Positions 11,492 to 27,440 of a DNA stretch of 64,000 nt are shown one piece after another. The stretch covers positions 293,880 to 357,879 of the forward strand of contig NZ_JAJGNI010000003.1 in assembly GCF_020781975.1 (NCBI RefSeq), written 5' to 3'. The stretch is from Microbacterium schleiferi (GTDB taxonomy: Bacteria > Actinomycetota > Actinomycetes > Actinomycetales > Microbacteriaceae). The first letter of the stretch is position 1, and each line of letters starts with the position of its first letter. The notes beneath the pieces are model-generated. The model was given only the letters and a program-made list of their open reading frames with translations, did not search any database and was not told the origin of the DNA. A program made the position numbers and the translations under genes.

Positions 11492-12763
11492 ATGAACGAC
11501 GAGGCACCGACCACGGCATCCTGGCAGCACGATGCCCGCCGCGACCTTCTTGCCAACGCCGGAGACCGCCTTGCGCTGTTCACCCGCGGTGAGGGCGCCT
11601 ACCTGTGGGATGACGCGGGTAAGCGCTACCTGGACTTCCTTGCCGGTATCGCGGTGAACTCGCTCGGGCACGCACACCCCGCGTTCGTCGAGGCGGTTTC
11701 TGCTCAGGCCGCGACCCTCGCGCACGTGTCGAACTACTTCGCCACCCCGCCGCAGCTCGGCCTGGCCGCGAAGCTCAAGCGACTCGCGGGAACCGGTGAT
11801 TCCGGCCGCGTGTATTTCTCGAACTCGGGTGCGGAGGCCAACGAAGCGGCGTTCAAGCTCGCCCGGCTGCACGGCGGAACTGACCGGCCCCGGATCCTCG
11901 CCCTCACCGATGCCTTCCACGGGCGGACGATGGGCACCCTCGCCCTCACGGGAAAGCCGGCCATGCAGGAACCGTTCCTTCCGATGGTTCCTGGTGTGGA
12001 GTTCCTGGACTCGACGATCGAGGCTCTCGAAGCCGCGATGGATGACTCGGTCGCAGCCCTCATCCTCGAACCGATCAAGGGTGAGGCTGGCGTGCTCCCG
12101 CTCCCGGACGGCTATCTCGAAGCCGCGCGCGAGCTGACCCGCCGCCACGGTGCGCTCCTCATCCTTGATGAGATCCAGACCGGGGCCGGTCGCACCGGCG
12201 AATGGTTCGCCTTCCAGCACACCGGTATCACCCCGGATGCCATCACCGTGGCAAAGGGTATTGGCGGCGGATTCCCGATCGGGGCGCTCATCACCTACGG
12301 CGAGGCGAGCGAGCTGTTCTACCCCGGTACCCACGGGTCGACGTTCGGGGGGAACGCGCTGGCTACCGCGGTCGCGGGGGCGGTGCTCGACGAGATCGAG
12401 CGCGCCGATCTGGTGACCAACGCCCGCATCCGTGGCGGGCAGGTGCGTGAGGGCATCCTCGCGATCGACTCCCCGCTGATCGCCGGATGCCGCGGGCAGG
12501 GACTGCTCCTGGGCGTGGCGCTGACCCGCCCCGTCGCGAAGGCCGTCGTCGCCGCGGCGCAGGAACACGGACTCATCGTCAACGCCGCCAACGACGACAC
12601 GATCCGGATCGCGCCGGCCCTGACGATCGGCGACGTCGAGATCGACGAGTTCCTGACCCTCTTCACCGCGGCCCTGTCCACCGTGACCGACGCCCTCATG
12701 CTCGACGAGACCTCGCAGCCCGACGAGACCTCGCAGCCCGACCACAAGGAAGCCGCGCAATGA
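11492..12763 (+). CDS. argD: Acetylornithine aminotransferase
   Basis: This 423-residue class III PLP aminotransferase converts N-acetylglutamate semialdehyde to N-acetylornithine. The PLP lysine lies in [13 protein letters not shown] and the cofactor aspartate in [14 protein letters not shown]. Two starts compete. ATG 11456 overlaps the argB stop. ATG 11492 has AAGAGG a few bases upstream and begins closer to where conserved sequence starts, so I use it. The C-terminus contains an exact 18-base tandem duplication (DETSQP twice) just before the stop, beyond the enzyme fold. Confidence 0.95.
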   Translation: MNDEAPTTASWQHDARRDLLANAGDRLALFTRGEGAYLWDDAGKRYLDFLAGIAVNSLGHAHPAFVEAVSAQAATLAHVSNYFATPPQLGLAAKLKRLAGTGDSGRVYFSNSGAEANEAAFKLARLHGGTDRPRILALTDAFHGRTMGTLALTGKPAMQEPFLPMVPGVEFLDSTIEALEAAMDDSVAALILEPIKGEAGVLPLPDGYLEAARELTRRHGALLILDEIQTGAGRTGEWFAFQHTGITPDAITVAKGIGGGFPIGALITYGEASELFYPGTHGSTFGGNALATAVAGAVLDEIERADLVTNARIRGGQVREGILAIDSPLIAGCRGQGLLLGVALTRPVAKAVVAAAQEHGLIVNAANDDTIRIAPALTIGDVEIDEFLTLFTAALSTVTDALMLDETSQPDETSQPDHKEAAQ

Positions 12764-13661
12764 CCCGCCACCTGCTTCGCGACGATGACCTGACCCCGAA
12801 GGAGCAGGCAGAGATCCTTGCCCTTGCGGCAGACCTGAAGAAGGACCGCTGGAAGGTTCAGCCGCTGGCTGGCCCGCAGACCGTCGCGGTGATCTTCGAC
12901 AAGTCATCCACGCGTACGCGCGTGTCGTTTGCTGTCGGAATCGCCGATCTCGGCGGGTCGCCGCTGATCATCTCGACCGCCAACAGTCAGCTGGGCGGCA
13001 AGGAGACCCCCGCCGACACCGCCCGCGTGCTCGAGCGGCAGGTGGCCGCGATCGTCTGGCGCACCTATGCGCAGGCAGGCCTCGAAGAGATGGCTGCCGG
13101 CACGCGGGTGCCCGTCATCAATGCGCTCAGCGACGACTTCCATCCGTGTCAGATCCTCGCCGATCTGCTCACAATCCAGGAGCACAAGGGCGAGCTGAAG
13201 GGCCTCACGCTCGCCTTCTTCGGGGACGGGCGCACCAACATGGGGCAGTCCTATGTGCTCGGCGGGGTCACGGCCGGCATGCATGTGCGCGTCGCCTCCC
13301 CGGTGGAGTACGCACCGCGTGAGGATGTCGTGGCCGACGCCGACCGCCGCGCCGAGCAGACCGGCGGTTCGGTCGCGCTCTACACCGACCCCAACGAGGC
13401 TGCCGCCGGCGCAGACATCATCGTCACCGACACCTGGGTCTCGATGGGCAAGGAGGACGAAAAGCTCCAACGGCTTCGCGACCTCACGCCCTACAAGGTG
13501 TCGCAGGAACTCATGAGCCTCGCCAAGGACGACGCGAACTTCATCCACTGCCTCCCCGCCGACCGCGGGTACGAAGTGGATGCCGAGGTGATCGACGGCC
13601 CGCAGAGCGTCGTGTGGGACGAAGCCGAAAACCGACTCCACGCGCAGAAGGCGCTGCTGGT

Positions 13662-13683
<22 letters not shown>
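12760..13683 (+). CDS. argF: Ornithine carbamoyltransferase
   Basis: This 307-residue enzyme makes citrulline from ornithine and carbamoyl phosphate. The carbamoyl-phosphate loop STRTR is at residues 50-54, the HPCQ motif follows near 130, and the ornithine-binding HCLPA motif is near the C-terminus. ATG 12760 overlaps the argD stop. In many actinobacteria argR follows argF, but here the next gene is a membrane protein in another frame. Confidence 0.97.
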
Positions 13684-16168
<2,485 letters not shown>

Positions 16169-16202
16169 CGGGACTGATAGACCCAAAAAATCAGCCCGGG
16201 GC

Positions 16203-16231
16203 TTATTATCTCGCTTCATAAGCGATAGACT
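16203..16231 (+). promoter_or_regulatory. Promoter with internal palindrome upstream of the SatD gene
   Basis: TTATTA (16203-16208), a 17-base spacer and TAGACT (16226-16231) place transcription at or next to the GTG start at 16238, so the message is leaderless. The spacer contains a perfect inverted repeat TCGCTT-cat-AAGCGA (16211-16225). A repressor bound there would cover the promoter. The SatD protein itself ends in a helix-turn-helix and is the obvious candidate. Confidence 0.6.
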
Positions 16232-16237
16232 GCTTGT

Positions 16238-16882
16238 GTGACCGTCGCGGTGATCGCAGATATCGTCGGATCCCGGCGCCTCGCCGACCGGGATGCCGCG
16301 CAGCGCGAGCTCGAGGCGACTATCGCGCGCGTCAACGCTGACCGGCCGACAGCGATCGTCCCGCTGACGGCGACGTTCGCCGATGAATTCCAGGCGGTCT
16401 TCGCGGAACTCGATCACGCGCTCGCGTGGCTCCTGTTGCTCCAGCTTGCTCTTCCCGAAGAGATCGAGCTGCGCTTCGGGATCGGCATCGGCACCGTGGG
16501 GGCCGTTTCGTCAGCAACCGACCGCATCTCCGACGGGCCCGGTTGGTGGTCAGCCCGGGATGCCGTCGAGGCCGTGCACCGCCTCCAGGATCGCGCCGTG
16601 CCGCGCGCGCGGACGCGCGTTGTCGCAGCTTCGGGGGAGGATGCCGCCATGGCCGAGCGTGTCCGATCCGTCAACGCATACCTGCTCGTCCGCGATGAGA
16701 TCGTCGGCGCGATGACGTCACGCACGCGCCGCCTCGCTTATGGTCGCTGCCTCGGTCGAACGCAGCACGACCTCGCCGCAGAGGAGGGGATCACGCAGTC
16801 CGCGGTCTCCCAAGCGCTCGCCGCCGGCGGAGCCGCAGGACTCGTGGCCGGCTTCCAGATCCTGGACGAAGCGTCCGGATGA
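16238..16882 (+). CDS. SatD-family protein with C-terminal helix-turn-helix
   Basis: A 214-residue protein beginning MTVAVIADIVGSRRL, characteristic of the SatD family. The C-terminal ~40 residues (HDLAAEEGITQSAVSQALAA) read as a helix-turn-helix, so it may bind DNA. Family members are found next to membrane proteins, as here, where the next gene overlaps by ATGA. The biochemical role of the family is not firmly known. There is no Shine-Dalgarno; the -10 lies seven bases ahead of the GTG. Confidence 0.8.
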   Translation: MTVAVIADIVGSRRLADRDAAQRELEATIARVNADRPTAIVPLTATFADEFQAVFAELDHALAWLLLLQLALPEEIELRFGIGIGTVGAVSSATDRISDGPGWWSARDAVEAVHRLQDRAVPRARTRVVAASGEDAAMAERVRSVNAYLLVRDEIVGAMTSRTRRLAYGRCLGRTQHDLAAEEGITQSAVSQALAAGGAAGLVAGFQILDEASG

Positions 16883-17577
16883 TCGCCGCCGGCATCGTGC
16901 TCCTGACAGTCGGTGGCGTCGACCTCACTCGGCGTTCGCTGACCGGGATGCGTCGCGCGATCGTTCTGGCCGTGCTCGGACTCGTGTTGCTGATCGCCTC
17001 GGCTGGCGCGGATGCCGCGGTCTGGAGCTTCGTCGCCGTCGGCGTGGCCGCGGTCTGGGCTCTGGCCACCCCGGATCGCCGGGGCGGGCGAGCCGGGTTC
17101 TGGCCGGTCGCGCTCGTGGTAGCTGTCGCTGCTCTCGCCGTCGCGCTTCTCGGCGTCCGAGAAGACCAGGGGCCGCTCGGCGAGGTGTGGCCCTCCCACT
17201 CGCCGCTGGGCGCGGTGAGCCTGGACGTCGCAGTGCTCGTCGCCGGAGCGTTGGTCTTCCTTCTCGAATCCGGGAACGTGATCGTGCGAATCGCGCTCCG
17301 AGACGGCGACGTGCCCGTTGAGGAGCGTGCGGCGACGCTGAAGGGCGGACGACTCATCGGTCCGATCGAGCGGGTGCTCGTCTTCGCCCTTACCCTCACC
17401 GGCGCGTTCACGCTCCTGGCCGCGGTGCTTGCAGCGAAGGGCATCGTCCGCTTTCCCGAGATCTCCCGGGACGGAGAGGGCGGCATCCGCGCGGAGTACT
17501 TCCTCATCGGGAGCCTCGTGAGTTGGACGACTGCCCTCGCTGTAGCTTTCCTCGTATGGTGGGGGACCTCGATCTGA
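16879..17577 (+). CDS. Hypothetical membrane protein paired with SatD
   Basis: A 232-residue protein with about six or seven TM helices. The stretch KGGRLIGPIERVLVFAL followed by AAKGIVRFPEI and EYFLIGSLVSW resembles the membrane half of DUF3307-type proteins that accompany SatD-like regulators. Its start overlaps the SatD stop, so the pair is co-translated. No enzymatic motif is evident. Confidence 0.75.
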   Translation: MIAAGIVLLTVGGVDLTRRSLTGMRRAIVLAVLGLVLLIASAGADAAVWSFVAVGVAAVWALATPDRRGGRAGFWPVALVVAVAALAVALLGVREDQGPLGEVWPSHSPLGAVSLDVAVLVAGALVFLLESGNVIVRIALRDGDVPVEERAATLKGGRLIGPIERVLVFALTLTGAFTLLAAVLAAKGIVRFPEISRDGEGGIRAEYFLIGSLVSWTTALAVAFLVWWGTSI

Positions 17578-17604
17578 CGCCGCGGTCAGCGGTGGGCGCG
17601 CTGC

Positions 17605-17610
17605 TAGCCT
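17605..17610 (+). promoter_or_regulatory. Probable leaderless promoter (-10) of tyrS
   Basis: TAGCCT ends seven bases before the GTG start of tyrS; no Shine-Dalgarno is present. The -35 region is weak. Confidence 0.4.
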
Positions 17611-17617
17611 GAGATTC

Positions 17618-18946
17618 GTGGCAGAACTCACGACCGATTCCCCCGTCCGCGCGTTGGAGCCCGCGAACGACCCTTCGTTCGAATCGGTCTGGGACGAGAT
17701 CGTTTGGCGTGGTTTGGTGCACGTTTCCACCGATCAGGAGGCGCTGCGCGCGCTGCTGGGGGGCGGCCCGATCACGTATTACTGCGGCTTTGACCCGACG
17801 GCGCCGAGCCTGCACCTGGGTAACCTCGTGCAGCTGCTCCTGCTGCGTCGGCTGCAGCTCGCGGGGCACCGACCGCTCGGCCTGGTCGGGGGATCGACCG
17901 GCCTGGTGGGCGATCCGCGACCGACAGCCGAGCGGACCCTGAACACGCGCGAGACCGTTGCCGAGTGGGTGTCGCGACTGCGCAGCCAGGTGGAGCGCTT
18001 CCTCAGCTTCGAGGGGGAGAACGCCGCACGCATCGTCAACAACCTGGACTGGACGGCGCCGCTGTCGGCTATCGACTTCCTTCGCGAGATCGGCAAGCAC
18101 TACCGCGTTGGCACCATGCTGAAGAAAGACGCGGTCAGCGCTCGTCTGAACTCGGAGGCGGGGATCAGCTACACGGAGTTCAGCTACCAGATCCTTCAGG
18201 GGCTCGACTATCTCGAGCTGTACCGGACCTACGGCTGTGTTCTGCAGACCGGCGGCAGCGATCAGTGGGGGAACCTCACCAGCGGCGTGGATCTGATTCA
18301 CCACGCCGAACATGCGTCGGTTCACGCCATCGGCACGCCGCTGATCACCAACAGCGACGGTACGAAGTTCGGCAAGAGCGAGGGCAACGCCATCTGGCTG
18401 GATGCCTCCATGTGCTCTCCGTACCGGATGTACCAGTTCTGGCTCAACACTGACGACGCCGACGTCATCACGCGGATGAAGATCTTCACGTTCCTCACTC
18501 GCGAGGAGATCGACGAGTATGAACGACTCGTCGAGGTGGAGCCCTACCGCAGGGCCGCGCAGAAGCGGCTCGCCCTGGAGGTCACGACGACGGTGCATGG
18601 TCCGGAGGCGACGGCAGCAGTGATCGCCGCATCCGACGCGCTGTTCGGGCAGGGCGATCTCACCTCGCTGGATGCCGAGGTCCTTCGCACCGCACTGGAG
18701 GAGTTGCCGCACGTGCAGGGGGCGCTGGAGATGACCGTCGTTGAAGCTCTTGTCGCAACCGGACTGGTGGCCAGTCTCTCCGAGGCTCGGCGGGCCATCG
18801 CGCAGGGCGGGGTCTCGCTCGACGGCATCCGCGTCGACGACGACGGCGCGCGGGTGACCGGTGGGCTCCCCGGGGGAGTGTCGGTGCTGCGTCGCGGCAA
18901 GAAGACGCTTGCTGGAGTCTTCCTCGGACCGCGTGAATCCGCGTGA
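17618..18946 (+). CDS. tyrS: Tyrosine--tRNA ligase
   Basis: This 442-residue class I synthetase charges tRNA-Tyr. The HIGH-type motif is HLGN (66-69) and the KMSKS-type loop is KFGKS (250-254). A C-terminal S4 RNA-binding domain occupies roughly the last 65 residues. Length and order match bacterial TyrRS. The GTG start is supported by the adjacent -10. I see no T-box or hairpin leader in the ~40 bases upstream. No clear terminator separates it from the rRNA promoter region. Confidence 0.97.
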   Translation: MAELTTDSPVRALEPANDPSFESVWDEIVWRGLVHVSTDQEALRALLGGGPITYYCGFDPTAPSLHLGNLVQLLLLRRLQLAGHRPLGLVGGSTGLVGDPRPTAERTLNTRETVAEWVSRLRSQVERFLSFEGENAARIVNNLDWTAPLSAIDFLREIGKHYRVGTMLKKDAVSARLNSEAGISYTEFSYQILQGLDYLELYRTYGCVLQTGGSDQWGNLTSGVDLIHHAEHASVHAIGTPLITNSDGTKFGKSEGNAIWLDASMCSPYRMYQFWLNTDDADVITRMKIFTFLTREEIDEYERLVEVEPYRRAAQKRLALEVTTTVHGPEATAAVIAASDALFGQGDLTSLDAEVLRTALEELPHVQGALEMTVVEALVATGLVASLSEARRAIAQGGVSLDGIRVDDDGARVTGGLPGGVSVLRRGKKTLAGVFLGPRESA

Positions 18947-18979
18947 TGCGGCGCGACACGCCCGGGATGCGGGCAGGAT

Positions 18980-19008
18980 TTGTCACGTTGTTCATATCCG
19001 CGTATTGT
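18980..19008 (+). promoter_or_regulatory. rRNA operon promoter P1 (distal)
   Basis: TTGTCA (18980-18985), an exact 17-base spacer and TATTGT (19003-19008), about 450 bases before the 16S gene. Confidence 0.55.
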
Positions 19009-19037
19009 CTTTCTTGTTCGCCCCAAAGGAGCGCGGT

Positions 19038-19180
19038 GAGGCTGAGAGCCTCCCCTCCTCAAGCAGTGAACCACCCCCCAACACACAGACTCCTTGAGAG
19101 TCACAGACCTCCGGGTCTACGATGGGGGATCCGCTCTTCGCGGTGGTCTTGTCGACCGCTCGAGCGAGTCTGAGACTCGC
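19038..19180 (+). other. Series of short hairpins in the rRNA leader
   Basis: Four small perfect hairpins follow one another: GAGGCT-gag-AGCCTC (19038-19052), GACTC-cttga-GAGTC (19088-19102), AGACC-tccg-GGTCT with a stable UNCG-type loop (19105-19118), and GCGAGTC-tga-GACTCGC (19164-19180). They lie between P1 and P2. None is followed by a T-run. They could shape antitermination or processing of the P1 transcript. Confidence 0.45.
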
Positions 19181-19191
19181 CGGACGCCGAT

Positions 19192-19219
19192 TTGACAGCG
19201 ACGAGGAAACGGATAAGAT
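19192..19219 (+). promoter_or_regulatory. rRNA operon promoter P2 (proximal)
   Basis: A consensus TTGACA (19192-19197), 16-base spacer and TAAGAT (19214-19219). This is the strongest promoter match in the window, ~240 bases ahead of the 16S gene. Confidence 0.7.
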
Positions 19220-19272
19220 AGAGAAGTTGCCCTGCGGGGAGGTCGAGAGGCCGAAAGCAGGAGCATCCGATC

Positions 19273-19295
19273 CTTGAGAACTCAACAGCGTGCAC
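19273..19295 (+). promoter_or_regulatory. BoxA-like antitermination element of the rRNA leader
   Basis: CTTGAGAACTCAACAGCG is the form commonly seen in actinobacterial rRNA leaders. A related copy recurs in the 16S-23S spacer. Confidence 0.6.
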
Positions 19296-19459
19296 TTGTC
19301 AAATGCCAAAAAACCTCGATTCAGCTTCGGCTGAATGAGATTCCTTTGGATCAAAGTCCGGCACTTCGGTGCCGGCAACGGATAGTCAGCAATGACATCC
19401 ATTTGGTCAGATCAAACTCGCTGCTTCAGTCAATTTCCGGCTGATCGCAGCAACATTTC

Positions 19460-20987
<1,528 letters not shown>

Positions 20988-21250
20988 AGCATCTGGCACC
21001 CTCGGGTGTCCAGGCGCCGGATCGAGACATACGTTCTCGCCGGTTAGCTCATGGGTGGAACATTTGACGAGGTGTCGATCGAAGATCGCCCCGCTCAGTA
21101 CGTCCTTCGGGACTGGAACCGCGGATCGTGAACGATCGGCACATGCACGCTGTTGGGTCCTGAGGGACCGGGTGTCGCGAATGCGGCAGCTGAACCTCAG
21201 GGCCTTTTCTGGCGGTCGCAGTGCGACACGCGGAGAAGGTACCGCCCGTA

Positions 21251-21285
21251 CTTTGAGAACTACACAGTGGACGCGAGCATCTTAG
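21251..21285 (+). promoter_or_regulatory. BoxA-like element in the 16S-23S spacer
   Basis: CTTTGAGAACTACACAGTGG repeats the leader element. The ~400-base spacer (20984-21386) contains no tRNA gene, which is usual for actinobacteria. Confidence 0.5.
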
Positions 21286-21386
21286 AGACGATCTTCGGAT
21301 CGTTTCACAAAGATGATCTTTATAGATCATTAGTCAATTTCTGATCCGGCTTCGGTCGGATCCGATTCTTGATAAAACTCATGTGA

Positions 21387-24482
<3,096 letters not shown>

Positions 24483-24585
24483 TAACACACCGTTTTTGGT
24501 GCTTGCGTCCACTGAGTGGTTCTCGATGTACGGTCGAGAACCGCATGACAATGACTTTTGTTGTGCAGACTGAAACATCAATAGT

Positions 24586-24704
24586 GTTTCGGCGGCCATA
24601 GCGAGAGGGAAACGCCCGGTCCCATTCCGAACCCGGAAGCTAAGCCTCTCAGCGCCGATGGTACTGCAGGGGGGACCCTGTGGGAGAGTAGGACACCGCC
24701 GGAC
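24586..24704 (+). rRNA. rrf: 5S ribosomal RNA
   Basis: GTTTCGGCGGCCATAGCG through ACACCGCCGGAC, ~118 nt, with complementary ends and the CCCATTCCGAACCCGG loop. It follows 23S by about 100 bases. Confidence 0.95.
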
Positions 24705-24713
24705 TTCTTTTAA

Positions 24714-24745
24714 GAAATGGCCACCCAATGCTGGGTGGCCATTTC
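24714..24745 (+). terminator. rRNA operon terminator
   Basis: A perfect 14-bp stem GAAATGGCCACCCA with loop ATGC begins ~10 bases after 5S. The downstream T-run is short, but the upstream A-run and the position make it the operon terminator. Confidence 0.85.
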
Positions 24746-24801
24746 GCGTTAACAGGCCACTGCATCGCTGATGTACGCCACGTGGAAGGATCGGGCACGA
24801 G

Positions 24802-26085
24802 ATGGTAGAGGACAGCGCGCCGAACGCGGATGATTCGGACCGTCGCGACCGCAAGGATCGAGCGGGTCGTCCGTATCGCGAGGGCAGTTCTGCGCGTGGT
24901 GGCCGACCCGATCGGGGTGGTTCGGATCGTCGGGCTGGTGCTGGGCGGAGCGCGTCCGGTGACAAGTCAGCCCGCGGCTCGTCGCGAGGCCCTCGCGACG
25001 GCGGCGCGAGCGGAGGCGAAGCCCGTCCTCGCTACAGCGATGACCGCGGCCGGCCCCACGGCTCGGCCCGCCCCCGCGGCGCGGGTGAGCGTGACGCCGA
25101 CAGGCCGCGCTCGTCTGAACGAGGTGGTCGGCCGTCCGATCGTGGAGGACGGCCGTTCGAGCGAGGTGGTCGTCCGTCCGAGCGCGGTGGTCGTCCATCG
25201 GATCGTGGAGGCCGCCCCTCGGAGCGCAGGGGCGATACGGACCGCGGTCGCGCAGATCGTCCGCAGCGTAGGGAACGCCCACCTCGCGACAACGAAACCC
25301 GCGAACGCGCGCCCGAGATCCCTGAAGAGATCACCGCCCGGGACCTCGCTGCGCCCGCCCGCAATGAGCTCAAGACCTTGAGCAAAGAGAACGCGGACGC
25401 CGTTGCCCGGCACCTCGCCATGGCGGCGCGGGTGATCGATACCGATCCGGCCCTCGCGCACGAGCACGCGCAGGCCGCGGTCAAGCGTGCGGGTCGGATC
25501 GCCGTGGTCCGTGAGACTGCCGCGATCACCGCGTACGCGACCGGGGACTTCGCCCTCGCGCTGCGTGAGCTGCGGACGTATCGCCGCATCTCGGGCAAGG
25601 ATGACCAGATCGCTCTGCTCGTCGACAGTGAACGCGGGGTGGGGCGTCCCGACCGTGCCCTGGAGGCGGGCCGGGCCGTCGACCGCGACGCGCTCCCGTC
25701 GGGGGTACGTGTCGAGCTCGCGATCGCGATGTCTGGCGCGCGCCTGGATCTGGGCGAGCCCGAGCGCGCGCTCAGTGAGCTCGATATTCCGGAGCTCGAC
25801 CCGGATCGCGCCTTCGAGTGGTCACCCGCGCTCTTTGCCGCCCGTGCCACGGTTCTGGACGAGCTCGGACGCGTCGATGAGGCACAGGAGTGGCAGCGAC
25901 GGGCGATCATCGCCGCCGATGCCCTGGATGCGGCAGCCGGCTTTGCCGAGAGCGAAGAGCTGTTCGTCGAGGACATTGAACCCGAGGAACTCTCGTCCGA
26001 AGGGCCCACCGCCGCGCCGGCGGCCACCGCCGAGCCGACCTCGCGTCCCGCGACTGAGACCGAGCGCGCCGACGGAGAGGGCTGA
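24802..26085 (+). CDS. Arg/Gly-rich protein with TPR-like C-terminal domain (Rv1691-like)
   Basis: This 427-residue protein has two parts. Residues 1-~170 are a disordered, highly charged region with repeats of the type ERGGRPSD and DRGGRPFE (about five units near residues 105-145), resembling RGG RNA-binding tails. Residues ~190-380 are helical, with TPR-like pairs (ALAHEHAQAAVKRAG, GDFALALRELRTYRRI, ALSELDIPELDPDRAFEW). Its position between tyrS/rrn and the HAD phosphatase matches the TPR protein Rv1691 of M. tuberculosis. Function unknown; an RNA or ribosome-related role is only suggested by the RGG-like tail. The stop overlaps the next start. Confidence 0.8.
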   Translation: MVEDSAPNADDSDRRDRKDRAGRPYREGSSARGGRPDRGGSDRRAGAGRSASGDKSARGSSRGPRDGGASGGEARPRYSDDRGRPHGSARPRGAGERDADRPRSSERGGRPSDRGGRPFERGGRPSERGGRPSDRGGRPSERRGDTDRGRADRPQRRERPPRDNETRERAPEIPEEITARDLAAPARNELKTLSKENADAVARHLAMAARVIDTDPALAHEHAQAAVKRAGRIAVVRETAAITAYATGDFALALRELRTYRRISGKDDQIALLVDSERGVGRPDRALEAGRAVDRDALPSGVRVELAIAMSGARLDLGEPERALSELDIPELDPDRAFEWSPALFAARATVLDELGRVDEAQEWQRRAIIAADALDAAAGFAESEELFVEDIEPEELSSEGPTAAPAATAEPTSRPATETERADGEG

Positions 26086-27119
26086 TGGCGATGTTCTCGC
26101 GGCGGCGCACGTCATCGACGCCGCTCGATGGAGTGGATGCGGTCCTCGCCGACCTCGACGGTGTCGTCTACGCCGGGGCCGGCGCATTGCCGTGGGCAGT
26201 GGAGAGCCTGTCAGCGCTGGGGGAGCGGCGCCTCGGGTTCATCACGAACAATGCATCCAGGACCGACGAGGCTGTCGCCGAGCACCTTCGGGAGCTTGGC
26301 CTTGCGACGCAGGCATCGGACGTGGTCACCAGCCCGCAAGCGGCAACGCGTCTGCTGCGTACCCGCGTAGAACCGGGCGCGACGATTCTCGTCGTCGGTG
26401 GTGAGGGGCTGGTCGTCGAACTCGAGAACGCCGGGTACGCCGTCACCCGGAGTGCTGAGGATTCGCCGGCGGCTGTCGTGCAGGGTTTCGCCCCGGATGT
26501 GGGGTGGAAGCAGCTGGCGGAGGCGGCGTTCGCGCTGAAGACCCCGGAGGACGAGGGTGGCATCCCCTGGATCGCCACCAACACCGACTGGACGATCCCG
26601 CAGGCCCGCGGGATCGCACCGGGCAACGGCACGCTCGTCTCGGCGGTGCACACTGCCGTCGGGCGCCTGGCGACCGTCGCGGGAAAGCCCGAGACGCCGA
26701 TCTTCGAGGAGGCTGTCGCGCGTTTCGGGGCGCAGCATCCGTTGTTCATCGGTGACCGCCTCGACACCGACATTCTCGGCGCCTGCCGGGCCGGAATCGC
26801 CTCGGCTCTGGTGCTGACGGGAATCGACCGGCCCAAGCACGTGCTGGCAGCCCCCGCCGGATCGCAGCCCACGTTTATCCTCGGTGATCTTCGCGAACTC
26901 TTCGAGCCGTACCCCGAGGCTGTGACCCATGACGGGGTGACGGAGGTGCGGGGTGCTCGCGTTCGCATCGATGGTCCCGATGTGGAAATCCTCGCGGAGG
27001 GGGAGCGCCCCATCGACCTCCTGCGTGCCGGGGCTGCCGCGATCTGGCGGACCGGCCGTGCGATCTTCGGGTTCCGTGTGCCGGAGCGCCTCTACGCGGA
27101 TCCATTCCACCGGCCCTGA
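26085..27119 (+). CDS. HAD-IIA family phosphatase (Rv1692-like)
   Basis: This 344-residue member of the NagD/phosphoglycolate phosphatase class has the nucleophile motif ADLDGVVYAG near residue 24, motif II FITNNAS, a C2 cap domain, and the acidic motif IGDRLDTDILGA. The homologue at the same place in M. tuberculosis (Rv1692) is a glycerol-3-phosphate phosphatase, so that activity is plausible. ATG 26085 overlaps the upstream stop and has GGAGAGG before it; ATG 26091 is an alternative. Confidence 0.88.
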   Translation: MAMFSRRRTSSTPLDGVDAVLADLDGVVYAGAGALPWAVESLSALGERRLGFITNNASRTDEAVAEHLRELGLATQASDVVTSPQAATRLLRTRVEPGATILVVGGEGLVVELENAGYAVTRSAEDSPAAVVQGFAPDVGWKQLAEAAFALKTPEDEGGIPWIATNTDWTIPQARGIAPGNGTLVSAVHTAVGRLATVAGKPETPIFEEAVARFGAQHPLFIGDRLDTDILGACRAGIASALVLTGIDRPKHVLAAPAGSQPTFILGDLRELFEPYPEAVTHDGVTEVRGARVRIDGPDVEILAEGERPIDLLRAGAAAIWRTGRAIFGFRVPERLYADPFHRP

Positions 27120-27195
27120 GCGTTCACCGGCCCTGGGCCTCCACCCTCCTGGGGCCTTCACCGCGCTGTCGGGCCTGATCGCGCTGTCGCGCCCG

Positions 27196-27201
27196 TAGTC
27201 T
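27196..27201 (+). promoter_or_regulatory. Probable leaderless promoter (-10)
   Basis: TAGTCT ends seven bases before the ATG at 27209, with no Shine-Dalgarno. It would start the small-protein/tlyA/nadK/recN transcript. Confidence 0.45.
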
Positions 27202-27208
27202 GGGTGTC

Positions 27209-27430
27209 ATGCTCAGCGACGACCGTCCCGATGAGGATGCCGCCTCCGACGAGATCAAGGACGGCGACACCGTGACGGAAGCCGCCGCTCCCCGCCCTGA
27301 CGAAAACCTTCTCTCGCAGCTGGATATCGTCGAGTCGCAGCCGCTGTCTGACCGGGCTGCGGCGTACGAAGCCATCCACGAAGACCTGGCTCGGCGCCTG
27401 GAGCACAATCCTGAGGCGCCTCGTCAGTGA
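27209..27430 (+). CDS. Small conserved actinobacterial protein (Rv1693-like)
   Basis: A 73-residue acidic protein. The second half (LLSQLDIVESQPLSDRAAAYEAIHEDLARRLE, shown here in pieces: QLDIVESQPLSDRAAAY then EAIHEDLARRLE) forms an amphipathic helix typical of the short protein that precedes tlyA in actinobacteria. Position and size agree with Rv1693. Function unknown; a partner role for TlyA is possible. Confidence 0.75.
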   Translation: MLSDDRPDEDAASDEIKDGDTVTEAAAPRPDENLLSQLDIVESQPLSDRAAAYEAIHEDLARRLEHNPEAPRQ

Positions 27431-27440
27431 TCTCTCGCCG

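Noticed and set aside
16169..16202. Terminator after argH
   Set aside because: CTGAT...ATCAG with an A-run is weakly complementary, but the stem is short and interrupted and there is no T-run on the argH strand; not strong enough to annotate.
17578..17617. T-box riboswitch before tyrS
   Set aside because: Only ~40 bases separate the genes and a leaderless promoter fits; there is no room for a T-box.
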